Source of the DNA: Comamonadaceae bacterium
GTDB lineage: Bacteria; Pseudomonadota; Gammaproteobacteria; Burkholderiales; Burkholderiaceae_C
Assembly: GCA_947466165.1 (NCBI GenBank)
Contig: CANIDW010000022.1
Coordinates: 1-10,870 of the forward strand
Direction: 5' to 3'
Length of the DNA: 10,870 nt
The translations under genes were made by a program, and so were the position numbers. Below the pieces are notes generated by a model. The model had not been told where the DNA came from, made no database searches, and saw nothing but the letters and a program-made list of their open reading frames with translations. Shown here one piece after another: positions 1 to 9,736 of this stretch (positions are counted from its first letter, which is position 1; each line of letters begins with the position of its first letter).

Positions 1-359
1 GCCAGGCGCTCTGCCATGGCCAGCGCGATGAAAGAGTTAAAGCGAAACCCGATTTGCGCGCAGGCGGCATGCTCGCGGCGATCGATTCTGGCTCCCAACC
101 AGGGCAAATAGGGCAGAACATAGGCCAGTGCAATGCCGCAGCCTGCCAGCGTCAAGCCGCCCATAATCAGCCCGGATGTGGCTGACAGGTCCAGCGGACT
201 TCTCACGATCGAGTGAAACAGCAGCACCGGAAAAAATACAAAAAACACCAGTTTTTCCGCTTGCTCCCAGACCGCACGGTTCAGGGCGGTATAGCGGCAC
301 AGCAGGAAACCCAGCAAGATGAGGGAAAAGTCGGGGGCAAGGAGTTCAGCGTAATTCAC
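1..359 (-). CDS. AEC-family (auxin efflux carrier type) transporter, N-terminal part
   Basis: A reading frame runs without a stop from a GTG at 359 off the left edge (119 full codons visible), so the C-terminal part is missing. It is strongly hydrophobic. Likely membrane segments lie at about residues 9-25, 37-52 and 63-88. The second follows a Trp-x-x-x-Glu-Lys-Leu stretch (residues 31-37) and runs FFVFFPVLLF, and a later FRFNSFIALA stretch (residues 105-114) resembles the conserved first-half region of AEC permeases, which export small carboxylates or amino acids across the inner membrane. GTG is chosen because an in-frame stop lies upstream and no ATG is in frame between them. A GGAGG sits about 15 bases upstream, which is rather far. 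It is divergent from the binding-protein gene. The substrate cannot be told. The family call rests on remembered motifs. Confidence 0.72.
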   Translation of the reverse strand, partial: MNYAELLAPDFSLILLGFLLCRYTALNRAVWEQAEKLVFFVFFPVLLFHSIVRSPLDLSATSGLIMGGLTLAGCGIALAYVLPYLPWLGARIDRREHAACAQIGFRFNSFIALAMAERL

Positions 360-473
360 AGTGCAAGGATAACGCCTCCAGCATCGGGAAAGCCCTTATG
401 CGTATTCCACAGGTCAAGCTGTCAGCGCTTGCAGATAACATATCAGCTCTTGTCATTTGAAAGGGACTGAAAT

Positions 474-1454
474 ATGAAAGCTCGTCAAACACTCGCCTTC
501 GCAGCGATCGCCTCACTGGCCTTGCTCGCCGGCCACGGTTCTGCCCTGGCGCAGGCTTACCCGAACAAGGTGATCAAGCTGCAAGTGCCGTTTGCAACCG
601 GCGGCACCACCGACATCGTGGCGCGCGTCATCTCTGAGCCGCTGGGCAAAGCCCTGGGTCAGACCGTGTTGATCGAGAACAAGGCCGGCGGCGGCGGCGT
701 AGTGGGTGCCAACGAGACGGCCAAGGCCGCTCCGGACGGTTATTCCCTGGGCATGGCCACGGTGTCAACCACGGCAGCCAACCCGGCCATCAACCCCAAG
801 ATGCCCTACAACACGCTGACCGATTTCTCCTCGATCATCAACATTGCCGCGACGCCCAACATCATCGCGGTTCACCCCAGCTTTCCAGCGCGCAATTACA
901 AAGAGTTTCTTGCTGAGCTCAAGAAAAGCCCGGGCAAGTACTCTTATGCGTCGTCCGGTACGGGCGGCATCGGCCACCTGCAAACTGAGCTGTTCAAAAA
1001 CCTGACCGGTACCTTCATCGCACACATTCCCTACCGCGGTGCCGGCCCGGCGCTCAACGACACCGTGGCCGGTCAGGTGCAGATCATTTTTGACAATCTG
1101 CCCTCAGCGCTGCCCTTTATTCAGCAAAAGCGCCTGATTCCCATCGTGGTGGCTGCACCCCAGCGTCTGACCGTGCTGGCGGACATACCGACCTTCAAGG
1201 AAGTCGGTCTGGAGCCTGTGAACCGCATGGCTTACTACGGCATCGTCGGCCCTAAAAACCTGCCTAAAGAGGTGGTTGACAAGGTGAACGCCGGCGTTCG
1301 CAAGGCCCTGGAAGACCCGGCTGTTCGCAAGCGCATCGAAGACACCGGCTCACTGATCGTTGCCAATACGCCCGAACAATTTGCCGCGCAAATGAAAGCC
1401 GAGTTTGAGGTCTACAAAAAAGTTGTCGACAGCGCAGGTTTGAAGTTGGAGTGA
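474..1454 (+). CDS. Bug/TctC-family periplasmic tripartite tricarboxylate-type solute-binding protein
   Basis: A 326-residue exported protein. Residues 1-27 form a signal peptide: MKAR, a hydrophobic core, and an Ala-x-Ala cleavage site near residues 25-27, so the mature protein starts near YPNK. The mature N-terminus has the family hallmarks: the PFATGGTTDIVAR ligand loop, then LGQTVLIENKAGGGG, then AAPDGYSLG. Bug proteins bind small carboxylates or other organic solutes in the periplasm; some serve TctAB permeases and many are orphans. No tctA or tctB is adjacent here, so this looks like an orphan receptor with unknown ligand. The start is supported by an AAGGGA about 7 bases before ATG 474. 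The length is normal for the family. A strong terminator follows, so it is probably transcribed alone. Confidence 0.93.
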   Translation: MKARQTLAFAAIASLALLAGHGSALAQAYPNKVIKLQVPFATGGTTDIVARVISEPLGKALGQTVLIENKAGGGGVVGANETAKAAPDGYSLGMATVSTTAANPAINPKMPYNTLTDFSSIINIAATPNIIAVHPSFPARNYKEFLAELKKSPGKYSYASSGTGGIGHLQTELFKNLTGTFIAHIPYRGAGPALNDTVAGQVQIIFDNLPSALPFIQQKRLIPIVVAAPQRLTVLADIPTFKEVGLEPVNRMAYYGIVGPKNLPKEVVDKVNAGVRKALEDPAVRKRIEDTGSLIVANTPEQFAAQMKAEFEVYKKVVDSAGLKLE

Positions 1455-1499
1455 TCACGCGCAGTTGGCCGCCGGCCCCGGCGACCGACTGCCAATCTG

Positions 1500-1532
1500 G
1501 CCCCGATGCCCAAGCGCTTCGGGGCTTTTTTT
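1500..1532 (+). terminator. Rho-independent terminator of the Bug-protein gene
   Basis: A 7-bp GC-rich stem pairs GCCCCGA (1500-1506) with TCGGGGC (1519-1525), with a 12-base loop, and is followed directly by seven T (1526-1532). It lies 46 bases after the stop of the binding-protein gene and 30 bases before xerD. It should separate the two transcripts. Confidence 0.85.
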
Positions 1533-1561
1533 GATCCCTGCGTTTTTGGTATGGTTGCGCC

Positions 1562-2467
1562 ATGCCAATCAGCCCTGCCAGCCAGCACAGCATTGACGCC
1601 TTCATTGACGCGCTCTGGCTGGAAGACGGCCTGTCAAAAAACACGCTGGCCGCTTACCGCCGGGACTTGACGCTCTACGGGGTCTGGCTGAGCAGCCAGG
1701 GCCTGGCACAGGGCGAGATCGACCGCTCTTGCGAAGCGGATCTGAATGCTTACTTTGCCTTCAAGCACGAGGCGAGCAAAGCGACATCGGCCAACCGCCG
1801 ATTGACCGTGCTCAAGCGCTATTTTCGCTGGGCACTGCGTGAGCGTCGTTTGACGCAAGACCCGACGCTCAAACTCCAATCAGCGCGCCAGGCCTTGCGC
1901 GTGCCCAAAACCATGTCTGAGGCCCAGGTTGACGATCTTTTGCGTGCGCCCGATGAATCCCCCCTGGGCTTGCGCGACAGCGCCATGCTCGAGCTCTTGT
2001 ACGCCAGTGGTTTGCGCGTGAGTGAGCTGGTCAGTTTGAAGACTTACCACCTGGGCATGAACGAAGGCGTGCTGCGCATCATGGGAAAGGGTAACAAGGA
2101 GCGGCTGGTGCCCTTTGGTCAAGTGGCGCGTGAAAGCATCAACACCTACCTGGCCGAGGGCCGGCCGGCCATCTTGGGCGGGCAGCAGACCGAGGACTTG
2201 TTTGTGACCGCGCGCGGTAGCGCCATGAGCCGGGTGATGTTCTGGATGCTGGTCAAAAAATACGCACGGGTGGCTGGTATTAATTCCCCCTTGTCACCGC
2301 ACACCTTGCGTCACGCTTTTGCCACCCATTTACTCAACCACGGCGCCGACCTGCGCGCCGTGCAGTTGCTGCTGGGCCACGCTGATATTTCCACCACCAC
2401 CATTTACACCCATGTGGCGCGCGAGCGACTCAAATCGCTGCATGCGCAGCACCATCCAAGGGGCTGA
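1562..2467 (+). CDS. xerD: Site-specific tyrosine recombinase XerD
   Basis: A 301-residue tyrosine recombinase, close to the usual length of about 298. With XerC it resolves chromosome dimers at dif near the division septum. The N-terminal SAM-like core-binding domain (about residues 8-95) has the XerD-like DALWLE...NTLAAYRRDL pattern, which favours XerD over XerC. The catalytic domain carries the full set of active-site residues: Arg152 (ASGLRVSEL), Lys176 (GKGNKERLVP), His247 and Arg250 (HTLRH), His273 (LLGHADIS) and the nucleophile Tyr282 (TIYTHV). All are intact, so it should be active. The ribosome site before ATG 1562 is weak. It is convergent with the DUF455 gene across 15 bases. Nothing nearby (attachment sites, cargo genes) suggests an integrase of a mobile element. 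Confidence 0.95.
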   Translation: MPISPASQHSIDAFIDALWLEDGLSKNTLAAYRRDLTLYGVWLSSQGLAQGEIDRSCEADLNAYFAFKHEASKATSANRRLTVLKRYFRWALRERRLTQDPTLKLQSARQALRVPKTMSEAQVDDLLRAPDESPLGLRDSAMLELLYASGLRVSELVSLKTYHLGMNEGVLRIMGKGNKERLVPFGQVARESINTYLAEGRPAILGGQQTEDLFVTARGSAMSRVMFWMLVKKYARVAGINSPLSPHTLRHAFATHLLNHGADLRAVQLLLGHADISTTTIYTHVARERLKSLHAQHHPRG

Positions 2468-2482
2468 AAAGCAGGCAGGGGC

Positions 2483-3271
2483 TTATCGTCCCAATAGCGC
2501 CAACTCAGCCTCATCAAAGCCCGCAGCGCGGCGCGCTTCGAAATTAAAGGGACCCTTGAGCGTGGGCGCGCCGTAGCGCAAAGCCAGCGCGGCATAGGTG
2601 TGGACAGGGTCCAGCGCTTCTTGCCGGCACAGATGGCGGTACCAGCGGTTTCCCACAGCGACGTGACCGATCTCGTCGCGCAGGATGATGTCGATGATCT
2701 CGCCTCCGCGCTTGTCGCCGACAGAAATCAGTTTATTGCGTATGGCCGGCGAGGCGTCGAGCCCGCGCGCCTCCAGGGTGCGCGGCACCAGGGCCAGGCG
2801 GGCCAGCAGGTCGCCGCTGGTTTTGTCAGCCATGTCCCACAAGCCGGTGTGCGCCGGAAAGTCGCCATAGGCAAAGCCGAGTTCGCGCAGGTGTGCATGC
2901 AGCAACTCGAAATGCAAAGCTTCTTCACGCGCAACCTGCAGCCAGTCCAGGTAAAAAGCCTCTGGCATGCCTTCGAAGCGCCAGACAATGTCCAGCGCCA
3001 GGTCAATCGCATTGCTTTCAATGTGCGCCAGTGCATGCAGCAGCGCGGCGCGGCCTTCAATGCTGCCGACTGCGCGGTTTTTCATCTCGCTGGGGTGGCG
3101 CAGTTCCGGGCGGGCGGGGCGGCCCGGCACGCCGGCCGGCTCGGCCAGCAGGCGGTATCGCGCGTTGTCGTCGAGTTGCAGCACGGGCGGCAAGGCGCGC
3201 ACGGCGGTGGCCTTGGCATCGGCATCCGGCATCAGGATGAGTTGGAGAGCTTGTTGGCGAAGGCAAAGCAT
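2483..3271 (-). CDS. DUF455 ferritin-like protein
   Basis: A 262-residue protein of the DUF455 group in the ferritin-like superfamily. The biochemical role of this group is not well established; a tRNA-hydroxylase-like or other di-iron oxidase function is only suggested by the fold. Candidate metal ligands typical of a four-helix di-iron bundle are visible: Glu85 (AHIESNAIDLALD), Glu117 with His120 (REEALHF), and Glu200 with His203 (RDEIGHV); Glu191 is a further possible ligand. The C-terminal YGAPTLKGPFNFEARR stretch is also characteristic. The frame stays open upstream to 3871, across the neighbouring gene, but the start is placed at ATG 3271: a longer form would overlap that gene antisense and its extra sequence has no family character. 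It is divergent from the hexapeptide-repeat gene, and the two share a 66-base gap. Confidence 0.88.
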   Translation of the reverse strand: MLCLRQQALQLILMPDADAKATAVRALPPVLQLDDNARYRLLAEPAGVPGRPARPELRHPSEMKNRAVGSIEGRAALLHALAHIESNAIDLALDIVWRFEGMPEAFYLDWLQVAREEALHFELLHAHLRELGFAYGDFPAHTGLWDMADKTSGDLLARLALVPRTLEARGLDASPAIRNKLISVGDKRGGEIIDIILRDEIGHVAVGNRWYRHLCRQEALDPVHTYAALALRYGAPTLKGPFNFEARRAAGFDEAELALLGR

Positions 3272-3298
3272 GGCTGCATTATCCGGGGCGCGGGTCCT

Positions 3299-3304
3299 TA
3301 CAAT
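3299..3304 (+). promoter_or_regulatory. Possible -10 box for the gamma-carbonic-anhydrase-like gene
   Basis: TACAAT lies 33 bases before the ATG at 3338, inside the 66-base divergent gap. No good -35 hexamer is seen 16-18 bases upstream, so this is a candidate from sequence pattern and position only. Confidence 0.3.
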
Positions 3305-3337
3305 CCGATGCTTTGAAGCGTATTGATCAAGGACACC

Positions 3338-3862
3338 ATGGCCATCTATCAAATCGGCGAACTCAAGCCCGACCTGCATCCCTCTGCCTGGGTGGCAGAC
3401 AGTGCCCAGGTCATAGGCCAGGTGACGATGGCCCAGGACAGCAGCGTCTGGTTTGGCACTGTGGTGCGCGGCGATACGGAGACCATTCACATCGGCCGCG
3501 GCAGCAACGTGCAGGACGGCTGTGTACTGCATGCGGACCCCGGTAAGCCCTTGAACATAGGCGATGGGGTGACCATCGGCCATCAGGTGATGCTGCATGG
3601 CTGCACCATTGGCGATGGCTCGCTGATCGGCATTCAGTCGGTCGTGCTCAACGGCGCCCGCATCGGCAAGAACTGTCTGGTGGGCGCTGGCGCGCTGATC
3701 ACCGAGGGTAAGGAATTTCCGGACGGCTCCATGATTCTGGGCAGCCCGGCCAAGGTGGTGCGGCAACTGACGACTGAGCAGATCGAAGGCTTGAAGTCGG
3801 CTGCTCACCATTATGTGGACAACGCCAAGCGCTACCGGTCTGAATTCAAAAAAATCGGCTGA
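3338..3862 (+). CDS. Gamma-carbonic-anhydrase-like hexapeptide-repeat protein (YrdA/PaaY type)
   Basis: A 174-residue left-handed beta-helix protein. Imperfect hexapeptide repeats of the [LIV]-G-x-x-x-x type run from about residue 25 to 120 (for example IGDGVTIGHQVMLHG and IGDGSLIGIQSVVLNG). The three histidines that bind metal between subunits of the trimer in gamma carbonic anhydrases are present at His65 (VLHAD), His82 (IGHQV) and His87 (MLHGC). FGTVVRGD, LGSPAKVVR and a C-terminal helix complete the YrdA-like pattern. Whether it hydrates CO2 is not shown; many members of this subgroup have weak or unknown activity. ATG 3338 is preferred over a TTG at 3323 because AAGGA lies four bases before it. 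hslO follows after 17 bases, so the two are probably co-transcribed. Confidence 0.9.
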   Translation: MAIYQIGELKPDLHPSAWVADSAQVIGQVTMAQDSSVWFGTVVRGDTETIHIGRGSNVQDGCVLHADPGKPLNIGDGVTIGHQVMLHGCTIGDGSLIGIQSVVLNGARIGKNCLVGAGALITEGKEFPDGSMILGSPAKVVRQLTTEQIEGLKSAAHHYVDNAKRYRSEFKKIG

Positions 3863-3879
3863 TGACCGCAAGCTACTGA

Positions 3880-4860
3880 ATGTCTGAACTTCACAAATTT
3901 ATTTTCGATGGTTTGCCGGTGCGTGGCATGCTGGTGCGCCTGGACGATGCCTGGCGCGAGATTCTCCAGCGCCGTGAGACGGCTGGCGGCTACCCACCCG
4001 AGGTGATGCAATTGCTGGGCGAAATGACTGCCGCCGCAGCGCTGATGCAAAGCAATATCAAGTTCAATGGCGCACTCGTGCTGCAAATTTTTGGTGATGG
4101 CCCGCTCAAGCTGGCGGTGGCAGAAGTCCAACCCGACTTGAGTTTGCGCGCCACCGCCACGCTGGCTGCCGCCGGGCCTGAAGGCGTGCAGGCAGGCGCC
4201 TCGTTGAGTGAGTTGGTCAATCAAAATAATTTGGGGCGCTGCGCTATCACGCTGGACCCCAAAGACCGCTTGCCGGGTCAGCAACCCTACCAGGGTGTGG
4301 TTCCGCTGTTTGGCGATCAACATGAAAAGCTGGAGAAAATCAGCGAAGTGCTGGAGCACTACATGCTGCAAAGCGAGCAGCTTGACACCCGTCTCGTGCT
4401 CGCTGCCAATGGCGAGGTGGCGGCCGGGCTGTTGATTCAGCGCCTGCCCGTCAAAGGTCAGGGCAATCTGGAAGGCCAACTCGACCAGATGGCCAATGAA
4501 GATGAGATCGGCTTGAACGAGCACTACAACCGCATAGCCATCCTGGCCTCCACGCTCAAACCGGAAGAGTTACTCACGCTGGACGTAGACACCATTTTGC
4601 GCCGCTTGTTCTGGGAAGAAAGCATCACGCGATTTGAGCCGCTCACGCCGAGTTTTGCCTGCAGTTGCTCGCGTGAGCGGGTGGGCAATATGCTGCGTGG
4701 CCTGGGTGTGGCGGAGGTCGAAAGTATTTTGGCTGAGCGTGCCGATGTCGAAGTTGCTTGCGAATTTTGCGGCAAACAGTACAGCTTTGACCCGGTCGAT
4801 GCAGCGCAACTTTTTACCGGGCAGGCGCTGCAGTTACCACCCGCTGACAACTTGCACTGA
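3880..4860 (+). CDS. hslO: Hsp33 redox-regulated molecular chaperone
   Basis: A 326-residue cytoplasmic holdase chaperone that is turned on by oxidative unfolding. The C-terminal redox switch has the complete zinc-binding set: Cys261-x-Cys263 (FACSCSRERV) and Cys294-x-x-Cys297 (ACEFCGKQY). The linker between them contains the MLRGLG...ESILAE stretch typical of the family. The N-terminal substrate-binding domain covers about residues 1-240. Length is slightly above the usual 290-300. The start is fixed at ATG 3880 because an in-frame TGA lies directly before it (3877-3879). There is no clear ribosome site, so translation may depend on the upstream gene ending 17 bases earlier. The gene is convergent with the P-loop gene, with a 10-base gap and no visible terminator. 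Confidence 0.95.
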   Translation: MSELHKFIFDGLPVRGMLVRLDDAWREILQRRETAGGYPPEVMQLLGEMTAAAALMQSNIKFNGALVLQIFGDGPLKLAVAEVQPDLSLRATATLAAAGPEGVQAGASLSELVNQNNLGRCAITLDPKDRLPGQQPYQGVVPLFGDQHEKLEKISEVLEHYMLQSEQLDTRLVLAANGEVAAGLLIQRLPVKGQGNLEGQLDQMANEDEIGLNEHYNRIAILASTLKPEELLTLDVDTILRRLFWEESITRFEPLTPSFACSCSRERVGNMLRGLGVAEVESILAERADVEVACEFCGKQYSFDPVDAAQLFTGQALQLPPADNLH

Positions 4861-4870
4861 GCCGCTAGCC

Positions 4871-5434
4871 TCAGGCCTGGCGACTGGCCAGCAGATCACT
4901 GAGCAGGCGGTGCTCGCAGACCGGGTCGCTGCATTTGTCGCAGACCCAGACCCAGGGTTTGCGACCGGACCCGGATTCTGCCGCAGGCTTTCCCAGAGCC
5001 GCCAGCGCTTGCGCCAGCCTGTGCTCACCCAGCCCGTAAATCACCTGAAACGGCAGTCCCGCCTGCTCCAGGGTGCTGCGCAGCAGGGCGTCCATCTGCT
5101 CGCGCTGAGCCCTGCCATCAGCCATGCCCGGGGCCAGTGGCGCCGGTATGTCCAGCGCCAGCAGCAAGTGATGGTCAAAGCCGCGTTGCTGCGTCAGCAC
5201 GGTCTGAAGTCCGGTGGCGTCAGCTTGTTCGCCCAGATGGCTTTGCGCCGTTTGCCCGGACAGCCATTTTTGCAGCGGGCTTTCATCAGTGATGAACCAG
5301 CCCGGCGCGTCAGCAGCGCCGGTTGATGAGAGTGAATCGCTCAAGGCGGGTGTTAGCGTTTGCTTGAGTGCGCGGGTCAGCGCCGTTTTGCCAGTACCCG
5401 CTGAGCCCAACACAGCCACTTTCACCGGTTTCAT
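4871..5434 (-). CDS. P-loop protein resembling a NadR-type kinase domain, with C-terminal Cys cluster
   Basis: A 187-residue protein of uncertain function. A Walker A motif is clear at residues 10-17 (GSAGTGKT) after a hydrophobic strand (VKVAVLG). The second half (GFDHHLLLALDIPAP, then REQMDALLRSTLEQAGLPF, then a final strand and the helix HRLAQALAAL) follows the pattern of NadR ribosylnicotinamide-kinase/AAA_28 domains. However, the usual middle part is poorly kept, and the N-terminal adenylyltransferase of NadR is absent. The C-terminus has Cys165-x2-Cys168-x4-Cys173-x-His175, which could bind zinc or another metal. It starts 21 bases after ftsB with no visible ribosome site, so it is probably the last gene of the pyrG-kdsA-eno-ftsB transcript. 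Kinase activity and substrate are not established; a degenerate nucleotide-binding protein is equally possible. Confidence 0.75.
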   Translation of the reverse strand: MKPVKVAVLGSAGTGKTALTRALKQTLTPALSDSLSSTGAADAPGWFITDESPLQKWLSGQTAQSHLGEQADATGLQTVLTQQRGFDHHLLLALDIPAPLAPGMADGRAQREQMDALLRSTLEQAGLPFQVIYGLGEHRLAQALAALGKPAAESGSGRKPWVWVCDKCSDPVCEHRLLSDLLASRQA

Positions 5435-5455
5435 GGAGGGCGCGGGCGGCCAGCG

Positions 5456-5739
5456 CTATTTGTTGACCTGTACAAAAATCTCGTTGGGCTTGACCATGCC
5501 CAGCTCCGAGCGGGCTTTTTCTTCAACGATCTCCAGCCCTTCCTTGAGGTCGCGCACTTCGGCTTGAAGTTGCTCGTTGCGCGACTTGGCCTGCTGGTTG
5601 CGCGCCAGTTGCTCGCTGAGATCACGCTCCATTTGCCTGACGTTGGGAATACTTCCCCGGCCCAGCCAGAGTTGCGCCTGGAAAATCACCAGCAGCGCAA
5701 TCAGCAGAGGCAAGAGCCGTTTTCCCACGATCGAGTCCA

Positions 5740-5740
<1 letters not shown>
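5456..5740 (-). CDS. ftsB: Cell division protein FtsB
   Basis: A 94-residue bitopic inner-membrane protein of the divisome. With FtsL and FtsQ it forms the complex that controls septal peptidoglycan synthesis. A short cytoplasmic N-terminus (1-8) leads into one membrane segment (about residues 9-26, LLPLLIALLVIF). A periplasmic coiled coil of about residues 32-72 follows, then the conserved EKARSELGMVKPNEIF box (74-89). Length is slightly shorter than the E. coli protein. Its ATG shares one base with the stop codon of eno (TGATG), which suggests coupled translation. The eno-ftsB order is common in proteobacteria and supports the identification. Confidence 0.93.
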
Positions 5741-7035
<1,295 letters not shown>

Positions 7036-7058
7036 TCAATCCAAAAAACTAAAAATAT

Positions 7059-7085
7059 AAAAAATCAAGGTGATCTCTCAGATCA
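7059..7085 (-). other. Small hairpin plus T-run at the end of kdsA (possible weak terminator or processing site)
   Basis: On the minus strand, TGATCT and AGATCA form a perfect 6-bp inverted repeat with a 3-base loop (7085-7071). The first TGA of the stem is the kdsA stop codon. Six bases later there is a run of six T (7064-7059). The stem is short and AT-rich and the T-run is not adjacent, so it could at most reduce read-through from kdsA into eno. The rest of the 59-base gap is unusually AT-rich for this genome. Confidence 0.3.
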
Positions 7086-7949
7086 AGCCCCGAAAGTGTT
7101 CTCTAAATAACCATTTTTCTTGGTCACGCGGTCCAGTTCAAGCAGGGTTTCGAGCAGGGCGCGCATGTGCTTGAGAGGCACGGCGTTCGGGCCGTCGCTC
7201 AAGGCCTTGGCCGGGTCCGGGTGCGTTTCCATGAAGAGGCCGGCAATGCCCACGGCCACGGCCGCCCGCGCCAGCACCGGCACCATCTCGCGCTGGCCGC
7301 CGCTGCTGGTGCCCTGCGCATTTCCAGCTCCGGGCAGTTGCACCGAATGCGTGGCGTCAAACACCACGGGCGCGCGCGTCTCGCGCATGATCGCCAGGCT
7401 GCGCATGTCGCTCACCAGGTTGTTGTAGCCGAAGCTCGCACCGCGCTCACAGGCCATGAAGCGGTCTTCGTCCAGGCCTTTTTCGCGCGCTGCGGCGCGG
7501 GCTTTGTCGATGACGTTCTTCATGTCGCCCGGGGCCAGGAACTGGCCCTTCTTGATGTTGACCGGCTTGCCCGACTGCGCCATAGCGTGAATAAAGTCGG
7601 TCTGGCGGCACAAAAAAGCCGGCGTTTGCAGCACATCGACCACCGCTGCCACTGCGGCGATGTCGGCTTCAGAATGCACGTCGGTGAGCACAGGCACGCC
7701 GAGTTCGCGTTTGACCTTGGCCAGGATTTCCAGACCAAGGGCCATGCCGGGGCCGCGAAAGCTGGTGCCGCTGGAGCGGTTGGCTTTGTCGTAGCTCGAC
7801 TTGAAAATAAAGGGAATACCCAGCGAAGCGGTGATGTCCTTGAGCGTGCCGGCGGTGTCCATTTGCAGTTGCTCGGACTCAATCACGCAAGGCCCTGCAA
7901 TCAAAAAGAAGGGCTGGTCCAGCCCGATCTCAAAACCGCACAACCTCAT
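7083..7949 (-). CDS. kdsA: 3-deoxy-D-manno-octulosonate 8-phosphate synthase, metal-dependent type
   Basis: A 288-residue enzyme that condenses phosphoenolpyruvate with arabinose 5-phosphate to give Kdo-8-phosphate for lipopolysaccharide. Family motifs include the N-terminal AGPCVIES, the substrate loop [14 protein letters not shown] (residues 55-68), [11 protein letters not shown] and the end motif [16 protein letters not shown]. Cys21 sits where the metal-dependent enzymes (Aquifex type) have a ligand and the metal-free E. coli enzyme has Asn. The other expected ligands, His201, Glu241 and Asp252, are also present, with the Glu-to-Asp spacing of 11 as in the Aquifex enzyme. The start ATG is at 7949, 30 bases after the pyrG stop. 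It is probably co-transcribed with pyrG and eno; CTP made by PyrG is later used to activate Kdo. Confidence 0.96.
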   Translation of the reverse strand: MRLCGFEIGLDQPFFLIAGPCVIESEQLQMDTAGTLKDITASLGIPFIFKSSYDKANRSSGTSFRGPGMALGLEILAKVKRELGVPVLTDVHSEADIAAVAAVVDVLQTPAFLCRQTDFIHAMAQSGKPVNIKKGQFLAPGDMKNVIDKARAAAREKGLDEDRFMACERGASFGYNNLVSDMRSLAIMRETRAPVVFDATHSVQLPGAGNAQGTSSGGQREMVPVLARAAVAVGIAGLFMETHPDPAKALSDGPNAVPLKHMRALLETLLELDRVTKKNGYLENTFGA

Positions 7950-7979
7950 AAGGCCCCCACGCTTTTCACCGCGCGCATG

Positions 7980-9719
<1,740 letters not shown>

Positions 9720-9736
9720 CTAGTACATTGCGCATC

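Noticed and set aside
1562..2467. Tyrosine recombinase considered as an integrase of a mobile element or integron
   Set aside because: The sequence pattern and length match XerD, the neighbours are core genes, and no attachment repeats, cargo genes or tRNA lie beside it.
3272..3871. Open minus-strand extension upstream of the DUF455 gene, giving a 462-residue frame
   Set aside because: The extra 200 codons lie antisense to the gamma-carbonic-anhydrase-like gene, which has intact family motifs, and the extra protein sequence has no DUF455 character. The start is better at 3271.
3832..4524. Minus-strand open frame of 230 codons inside hslO
   Set aside because: Antisense shadow of hslO, whose redox-switch cysteines are intact. 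The frame is rich in Gln, His and Leu, as expected for a complement of GC-biased codons.
4861..4870. Possible bidirectional terminator between the convergent hslO and P-loop genes
   Set aside because: The gap is only 10 bases, contains just a short GCTAGC palindrome, and has no T-run on either strand.
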